A DNA stretch of 64,000 nucleotides from Montifringilla adamsi. Its lineage: Eukaryota > Chordata > Aves > Passeriformes > Passeridae. Below the pieces are notes generated by a model that saw nothing but the letters and a program-made list of their open reading frames with translations, had not been told where the DNA came from and did not search any database. The position numbers and the translations under genes were made by a program. The stretch lies in the NCBI GenBank assembly GCA_017590115.1, contig JAGGNK010007559.1, forward strand, positions 1,944,020-2,008,019, read 5' to 3'. Positions 57,241 through 64,000 of the stretch are shown in pieces (position 1 is the stretch's first letter; each line of letters begins with the position of its first letter).

Positions 57241-57560
57241 CCCTCTGAAACACCTTCTGCTGTTCTGAAACACCTTCACCCGTTCTGAAACACCTTCACC
57301 CATTCTGAAACACCTTCTGCTGTTCTGAAACACCTTCTGCCCTTTTGAAACACCTTCACCGGTTCTGAAATACCTTCACCCATTCTGAAACACCTTCACT
57401 CGTTCTGAAACACCTTCACTTATTCTGAAACACCTTCACTTGTTCTGAAACACCTTCACCCTTTCTGAAACACCTTCACTCATTCTGAAACAACTTCACC
57501 CATTCTGAAACACCTTCACCTGTTCTGTAACATCTTTTCCCATTCTGAAACACCTTCTGC
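57241..57560. repeat. 16-copy minisatellite, exactly 20-bp unit
   Basis: 'ctgaaacaccttcacccatt' repeats 16 times with a strict 20-bp period and no indel across 320 bp. The variable positions are concentrated in the last six to seven bases of each unit (ctgctg, acccgt, actcgt, accctt). It starts 30-40 bp from the LTR-like element at 56754-57207. Confidence 0.97.
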
Positions 57561-58696
57561 CACCATCTGTCCGTATCTCTGATTTCACCCCCCACTCCCA
57601 TGCTGTACCAACCTTTTCCTTTCTATTATCCAGCCTTTGTCCTCCTCCATGGCATGAAAGGCTCACGTAGCTGAGAAGTCTCTAAACTTCAGTTGTGATG
57701 GGACAGTTATTGAGTAGAAATTCCTAGTTTTACCTATAATACAGAAAAGGTGATCCCTGAATTAGCCTCATCTGTCCTGCTCTCCTGTAAGCATCTCTGG
57801 TCTCGATGTCTTTTGGTTATTCCAAGAAGGCACAGATTTTTTTTTTTTTTGCTGTATCTCCACAGTTTATTCAACTTTTTATCTTATTGCTGTTCCTTTA
57901 TTTACACATTTTTCCAAGTTTAGGGGAAGTCAGGCAGCCAAAACCACAACCCAGCAGACTCTTGTTTGCTGACTGATTCTTAGATAAATTAGAAGCTCTA
58001 TACAGAGGCTTAATGCTATTGATTTTATTATTTTTTTTAATGTCCACTGCATGCAAAGGCCTTATGGATTGGATTTTCCTTGGAAAAGGACACTCCTAGG
58101 GAAATATTGGGTGAGTGGGTGATGAAGGCAAGAGGCTGAGCCCACTGCAGAGCCTGACTTATTAGTGGGAAGTTGGGAGACACCACAACCTCAACAACCA
58201 CTTGGAAAGCAGCTCCCACCTTAGAGTGGGATAGAACTGAGTTTAGGGAGCACTGTTATATCAGAGGTGAAAAGATCATGGGTTTGTGTTCAATAAAGAC
58301 TCTACTCTAGAACTGGTGTGGAATTATCAAAACAAATTACTCAGTAAAGGAATAAATTCTCTGTACTTTCACTTCTCCAGAATCAGATAAAACATTACTC
58401 ATAGATTCAAGATTGCTAAAAAGGTCATGACCAAAAGTTTGGCTTGCATTTAAATTCTAAGGATCTATTTAAAATATGCTTAAAGTGCCATTATAATAAT
58501 TTTTTCTTACGTTTGGGTTTGCAAAGGCCATTACCTCTCAGTCCATGGCAATGAAGCTCACCAATGTTTCAGGAAAATTCATGCTGAGTGAATTTTAAAC
58601 CAAAAATCACTTTCCAAGTGAGGGGGAAAGAATGAGTTTTTGGAGGACATCCTCATTGGTGGGAAGAGCAGAATTCAGCCAGAGAAAGTCAGACTC
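57561..58696. other. Non-coding stretch, no gene seen
   Basis: Unique sequence with a T13 run near 57838. No gene was recognised. Confidence 0.55.
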
Positions 58697-58800
58697 AGAG
58701 CATGGTTTGGGTTGCAGTGGACCTTGAAGCTCGTGTCATTCCAACCCCTTCCACCAGCCCAGGCTGCTCCAGCAGGCCAGGAAGCCAATCCCAGTCTGTC
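58697..58800 (-). mobile_element. CR1 LINE fragment, reverse orientation
   Basis: The plus strand reads 'cagagcatggtttgggttgc', 'agtggaccttgaagctcgtg', 'tcattccaaccccttccacc', 'agcccaggctgctccagcag'. This is a diverged antisense CR1 3' end. Confidence 0.8.
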
Positions 58801-59130
58801 CCCATGGCAGCATGTCCCATGGCCGTGGTGACACAGCTCTGTTATCACTCTGGGTGGGCTCTGGGCTGTGCCAGGCTCAGATCACAGTGGGGACTGGGGC
58901 AGTGCCACACTCCCACACTGCCCTGGGGAGTTCCCCCTTTGCCGTCAGCCCTGTCCAACACAAAGGCTTTGGCAGAGCTGCCTGGATGGACAGAGGGATG
59001 AGCAAAGGGCTGTCCTGGGAGCCTGGGAAGTGCCAGGATCATCATGTGTACCCCAATATTGGCAGCACAGCCCCAGGGAAACACAGTTTAAAGCAGAGGA
59101 AATAACACATCCATCCCCATTTAATCACTC
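58801..59130. other. Non-coding spacer
   Basis: GC-richer unique sequence with several overlapping open frames on both strands, none recognisable. Confidence 0.5.
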
Positions 59131-59567
59131 TGATGCCTTTTGGTCTTACCTGAGGACAGAGGCCAGACAAAATTAAGGGAATAAAAAGTGTTTATATTTA
59201 TTGAAGGGCCTTCAGGTACATTTAGGGCAGACAAAGCCCACCCAAAATGGACACGGGGTCATGGGTTTTCACACTTTTTTGGTCCATTTGTATATTGGGG
59301 TATATTTGTATATTCATCTTCCAATTACAGCTTCAGCTAATGAAGTCATTTACCCCAAGTTTTCTCCCCCAACTCACTTTTGTTTCCATCTCTCAGGCCT
59401 GAGGCAGTGAGGTGTCCTTGATTGCCAGGCCTGGAGAGGAATTGTTGTGTCTGCCCAAAATGGGAAAGCAGCAGCTCACACTGTACAGGGAGTTTAGAGT
59501 TTTATATTAAAGAATTGCAGGATTACAAATAGATGAAAAATATAAAAGCTAAAATCCTAAGGCACCA
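59131..59567 (-). mobile_element. Solo LTR, family with TGATGCC termini (copy 2), 4-bp target duplication
   Basis: On the minus strand it starts TGGTGCC and ends GGCATCA. ACTC flanks it on both sides (59127-59130 and 59568-59571). It is the inverted counterpart of 43879-44299, sharing 'ttttagcttttatatttttc', 'aactctaaactcc', 'gtacagtgtgagctgctgct', 'ggcctgagagatggaaacaa' and 'tgtacctgaaggcccttcaa'. It keeps AATAAA on the minus strand (plus TTTATT at 59197-59202). The TATA word seen in copy 1 is absent here. Solo LTR, no internal genes. Confidence 0.92.
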
Positions 59568-61532
59568 ACTCCATGTTTACTCCAAGCTCAACATCTCTCT
59601 GGTTGAGCTCTCAGAGCTCAACATTTACCCAAAACCCACCCACCCACCTTGGCTCCTGCCTGCTGAGCAGTGGAATATTCCTGCCCAGGAATATTGACAT
59701 GCCCAGGAGAAATCAAACCACCCCAACCACGTGAAACATTTCACCAAAGTGCAGCTGCAAAAAGTATTTTTGCTGGGAGCAGTTGGAGCTCTTAATGACT
59801 GCTGAGCCCTGGGCACTTTTAACTCACCTAATCCTTTTTCCTACAACAGCCCCATCTTGGAAGAATCAACCAGGGACTGTGAACATATTTTCCAACTACT
59901 TACATTCTTGCCATATATTAATGATACATGGAAATGCGTGGACTACAAATACAGCTTCCTTATGGTTGCTCCAGAGGAAGTTTCCATAGGCACCCAAACA
60001 TTTGGACACTTATCCAGCAGCTGAAATTAGCACAGGATTTTCAAAAAAGACCCTCAGGGTTAGAAGGTTTGATGGGCCTAATTATAAAGGAAAAGAGGCT
60101 CCATGTGCTCACTTAGCAGCAAAGACTGGATTCATCCAGCTCTGGTTTTAAGGTGCTTAAATTAAGAGCAAGGTCATTTCTCCAGACACTGAATAAAGGG
60201 AGAGACATTTCCTCAGAATACCAATTTTTATTTTATTTAGGAGGCAAAACGGGTTCTAAATAGGTAATTTTCAGGACTTGGGGAGCATATTCTCATGATG
60301 GTTCATCAGCTCTCTCATACCTGCTGCTGATAAAACTCCACAAATTCATTGCAACTACGAAGTGGGCAAAGAACTTAAATAATTGTTATTATAAGTAATG
60401 GAAATCTGTAAACAGATGAGGGAAGGAATGACCACCCAAATAAGGGGAAATCATCTAACTGAGAAAATATCACTTAGACAAGTGAATTTAGTACCTTTCA
60501 GTCCTGAGACTGGCATTGAAATGCAGATTTCAGAGAAGTACACGAGGTGATGTGCACTTCAAAAACTGTAAGGAGTTTTCTCCTGTTTCTCTTTTCTCAT
60601 GATTGGGTTTCAATTTTGGCTTTGCCCAAACCAAGCTAATAATAGCCCAAAGCTGTGAGCTGAGCATGCAGGCAGGGCTGGCAGCAATTCCAGGGTCAGT
60701 TTTACGTCAGAAGTGGTGCAAAAAAGCTCAGTGATGAACCCAGAGTGATTTCATGTCTCTGTCCCCAGCCAAGGGAGAGTGTCTGCTGATATTCCATCTG
60801 GAAAGGGCACAGGCACCACAAACAGTGAAGAACTCCATGGCTTTGGATGCCAAAAATCCCAATAATTCTCCTAAATTGATTAATGGACCACTTGCTTCAT
60901 GAAAGGTTCTTCAGTTTCCCAATTTTATTGCCCGTGAGAAGCGATGCTGAGTTGTTCCCCAGCCAGTTCACTGGGGAATGACTTGTAGAAAGGGCTGACA
61001 TTTCCTAAAGGAGCCTCAGGTTCAGCTGTGATGAATTTCCCTGGGATAAAACGATCAGGAGAGGCCAGGATTAGACCAGGAGATCTATTGCTTCTGCACT
61101 TGGTGATAACTTTGTTATTTATGAGTAATAAAGAGGCAGGAATTTAAATACACATATCTTCAACAAACACCTGTGCAAGCCACCACCAGGTGGGCAGAGG
61201 GAGAGCTCCTTTCCAGTTGCCCAGGCACAGCAAATCAGCTCCTTGATTTGCTCATCCTGCTGGATTTGTCTCTCCCCACCTGGATAAATAGAACTCACCT
61301 GTTCCCAGCCCCACCCAGGCAAGCAGAGGCCTCCAGGCCCTGCCATCCCTCTGTGTCACTGCTCTGCCACCTCCAGAGGTTCCTCTGGGTCCTTCCCTGT
61401 ATCTAAAGCAGATGGAAAAGGGCTTTAGGTTGTTCCCAGGTTTTGATGTGGCCTTGGCCACGTCCTCTGGGCAGAAGGGGGAGGAGCAGCACGGTGAATG
61501 CGTGTGGAGTTTGTGAAGCTTCATTTTGATCT
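59568..61532. other. Non-coding stretch, no gene seen
   Basis: Unique sequence. No repeat, RNA or exon was recognised. Confidence 0.55.
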
Positions 61533-61662
61533 GAATCATGGAATGGTTTGGGTAGGAACATCATCCAGTTCCACACTTTCCACTCTCCCAGGATGCTCTA
61601 AGCCCCATCCAATCTGGCCTGGGACACTTCCAGGGATCCAGGGGCAGCCACAGCTGCTCTGA
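61533..61662 (-). mobile_element. CR1 LINE fragment, reverse orientation
   Basis: The plus strand reads 'gaatcatggaatggtttggg', 'catcatccagttccacactt', 'tccactctcccaggatgctc', 'taagccccatccaatctggc', 'ctgggacacttccagggatc', 'caggggcagccacagctgct'. A clear antisense CR1 3' end of 130 bp. Confidence 0.95.
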
Positions 61663-64000
61663 TCCAAGTGGGATTTGATTGATTGACTGCTGTGAGCTTG
61701 ATTTTTTTTAAAGGTTGAAGAACCCAAAAACTTTCCAGCAAAATTTTTTGTCTTGTTTTCCTTTTTTTTTTCCTCTTCCTTTTGTGACATAAGAAAAAAT
61801 ACAAAATGTTACTCTCTGCACTGTTCTCTGAAATTAAAACTCCTTTGGAACACGTCGAGCAAAACAAAGACTGCTCCGTTCCCCTTTTAATTGAAAGAGC
61901 AATTAAGACATCCAGTTCCACACAGTTGAAAGCATCTCTTGAAGCTGAGGCCATGATTAATTTAGGAGGCTTTGGGGGGCCTTGAATGTGCCCAAGATGA
62001 GCTCCCAGTTCCCCTGCAGACCTCTATGAGCTCTGCTTGCCGGGGCAGGCACGCAATTTGTGCGGGGTTTGCATTTTTCACTTCTCTGAGCTTTCCTTTG
62101 AACGTTCCTTGCCCTGATCCATCCTCTGACAGTCGTGTCCTTTGGCTTAGCTGGTGGCATTCACCCCTGACACCTCCTTGTCAGAGAGGCTTGCTCCTCC
62201 TGGGATGGTTTGCTGACAATTCCCTGCATTGTTGTTTTATTGAAGTGTCCAGGAATCTGATTTTTACAAAGATAAGAGATCACCTGGCTGGAACTTGGAG
62301 AGAAGTAACAAAAAAATGTTGTTCGGCATCAAAGAGAGTGATCAGAGAGAGAGCAGGAGAATTTATGGCAATGCCAGAGATTTTCCAGAGAACTTTAACC
62401 ATGGAAAGTTTATGGCTGGATGATCCCTGGAGATCCAAGAAAATTTGATGTCAATGGGAAGAGCATCTCAGTCTGCAGCCAGGGGTTTTATCTAAAATAC
62501 ACCTGCAGCCCAAAAGATAAAATCACATCATAAAAAAATCCCCCACACACTTCAGACTAAATTAAATAAATGTCATCAGTGGAACTGTGTGACCAGTACA
62601 GCGTGATGTGGCAAGAGTGATTTATATTTCAGTCTCTGAAAAAAAGTTTGAAAGGGATTTTATATCCTGGCTGGAAGTTACTCCAGGGATCAAATCCAGT
62701 GCCAACCTCTCTGTGAATTACAGAGTTGAGGGACAAACACAAACCTGACTCTTTCAGGGGTTCTTTTCTGTCAATCTGCTTTGATATGAACAGATCAGGA
62801 AGGAGAGATTTCCTGCTTTAACATCTCACAGTGGGGTGAGGTGCAGGGAGAAACACTCCATTTTTTACAAGGACTGTTCAGTAATTTCAGTGTTTGGCTG
62901 CTTGGTGTCTGTGAGGATCTAAAGGTCTGGCTTTGATTGTTGGGATTTTGAAGATTGAAGAGAAAGGGATGGAAAAGCCCAGCCTGGGGAGGAAGAGATG
63001 AGATGAGAGAGCACCATGAGGCAGGATTTCCATACCTGGGCTGGAATATGGGCAGGAAAAGCCTTGGAATTTGAGGTGGTGAATCCAGGGATTGTCTGCT
63101 GGATCTGCCAAACTCCTCGAGCTGCTCTGGAGAGTGAAAGCTCTGAGCAGAGAGCACACAGGAGCAGTTTTTTGGGAATTTTGATGGCACTATGAGCATA
63201 CAGCTATTTGTGTTTATAGCATTGCAGTTCTTCTGTGTTCATTTTGGGGTTTAGGTTGTTTAATAAGTGCCAAAAAGAAGAATTTGAAACACAAATATAA
63301 AGCAAAGACACAAGTTTAAAACACGAGGATAAAGCCTCAGAAAGAGAAGAGCTGTGGGCAGGGGAACAGTGCCAAGGAATTAATGCAGGAATATATTGGT
63401 GAGCTGAAGAGACAGTGGGATGCAGGGTTCCTGTCACCCAGCTTGCCCTTCTACCTTCTTTTCTGAGCTTCATATATGCAGATTAAAGAGTTCTCTGCCG
63501 TCATCTGGTGCTCGTGCAGGAGGCCACAAGTCTGTGACAATTAAACAGGAACATTTAATGCAATTCCGATCCCTGACAGCTCCTTAATGCTGCTTATCCT
63601 GCCTTTCCTTTCAAGCTTTAGTCATCCTAGATTTCCTTCCAAATGTGAATGAGGTGGCTTAAATCAAAGTGTAAATTATGCTTCCAGTTATTATGTGCTT
63701 GCTAATCAGGATGGAAATGAAAAGTTGGTTGTCAAGCAGAGCTCTTTCCCACAATATCCAGGAAAGTATCAGGATTAGGCAATTTAAGAACAAAAGGAAA
63801 CCGGATTGCACCTTGAGGAAGAAAGAAATAACCTGCTAGGCAGGAAGAATGGAGGAACGGGGATTTTTGCCAAATATGCTTTAAAAAAAATAAATATACG
63901 AATAATTAAGAGGGCCTGCGAGTGAAGCTGGTGAGGACAGAGCTGTGATGCTTCCTGTTAGTAAATACAAAGAATGGCTCTAATAGGGCTCCAGGGGAAT
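61663..64000. other. Non-coding stretch, no gene seen
   Basis: Complex unique sequence to the window end. A 158-codon plus frame (61972-62448) has no recognisable motif. No element or RNA gene was recognised. Confidence 0.5.

Noticed and set aside
57241..57560. Possible CRISPR array or iteron-type origin
   Set aside because: Units are head-to-tail 20-mers without spacers, in vertebrate DNA rich in CR1 and LTRs.
61972..62448. 158-codon plus-strand open frame
   Set aside because: No recognisable domain and no splice or promoter context. The length is within what chance allows in 64 kb of both strands.

Overview
This window looks like vertebrate nuclear DNA without a recognisable gene, most likely from a bird and probably a songbird. 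The main evidence is about fifteen short CR1 LINE pieces in both orientations. Many keep the 3' end that reads roughly 'ggtcccttccaacccaaaccattctatgattct'-like words in several degenerate forms. The LTR types (solo LTRs, no internal retroviral genes) also resemble families common in passerines. I saw no Alu, B1/B2 or L1. I saw no bacterial operon layout, ribosome binding sites, tRNA or rRNA, and no chain of conserved exons. The open reading frames are short, start anywhere and match no family I know. The longest (212 aa, minus strand, 13292-13930) is a by-product of a pyrimidine-rich minisatellite strand that cannot spell stop codons. The window is therefore read as intergenic or intronic sequence.

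Layout: 1-13 kb is AT-rich non-coding DNA with six CR1 remnants (1176, 4092, 6092, 7240, 8260 and later 15349), a 32-bp triplet repeat, a 75-bp duplication and long A-rich or AT-rich low-complexity tracts. 13-18 kb holds a purine-rich minisatellite with G-quadruplex-type runs, an LTR-like element, a polypyrimidine tract and a 300-bp-period duplication. 22-30 kb is rich in tandem repeats (10 x 44 bp, 2 x 64 bp, 18 x 33 bp) and holds a solo LTR with a 6-bp target duplication (26009-26429). 30-36 kb contains two indel-free 147-bp copies of an unidentified exon-like segment and an AGGAATGAGC minisatellite with long perfect palindromes. 38-50 kb has more CR1, two tandem related solo LTRs (43879 and 44625) and another LTR (48823). 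50-60 kb has a 12-copy BamHI-site minisatellite, a strictly 20-bp satellite of 16 copies beside an LTR, and an inverted third member of the 43.9-kb LTR family (59131-59567). The last 4 kb is mostly unique sequence with one CR1.

What stands out is the number of separate minisatellites (at least nine in 64 kb), LTR boundaries that can be confirmed from target-site duplications, and the duplicated 147-bp segment. No new gene system was found. A few complex, non-repetitive stretches could be conserved regulatory DNA, but that can only be tested by alignment.
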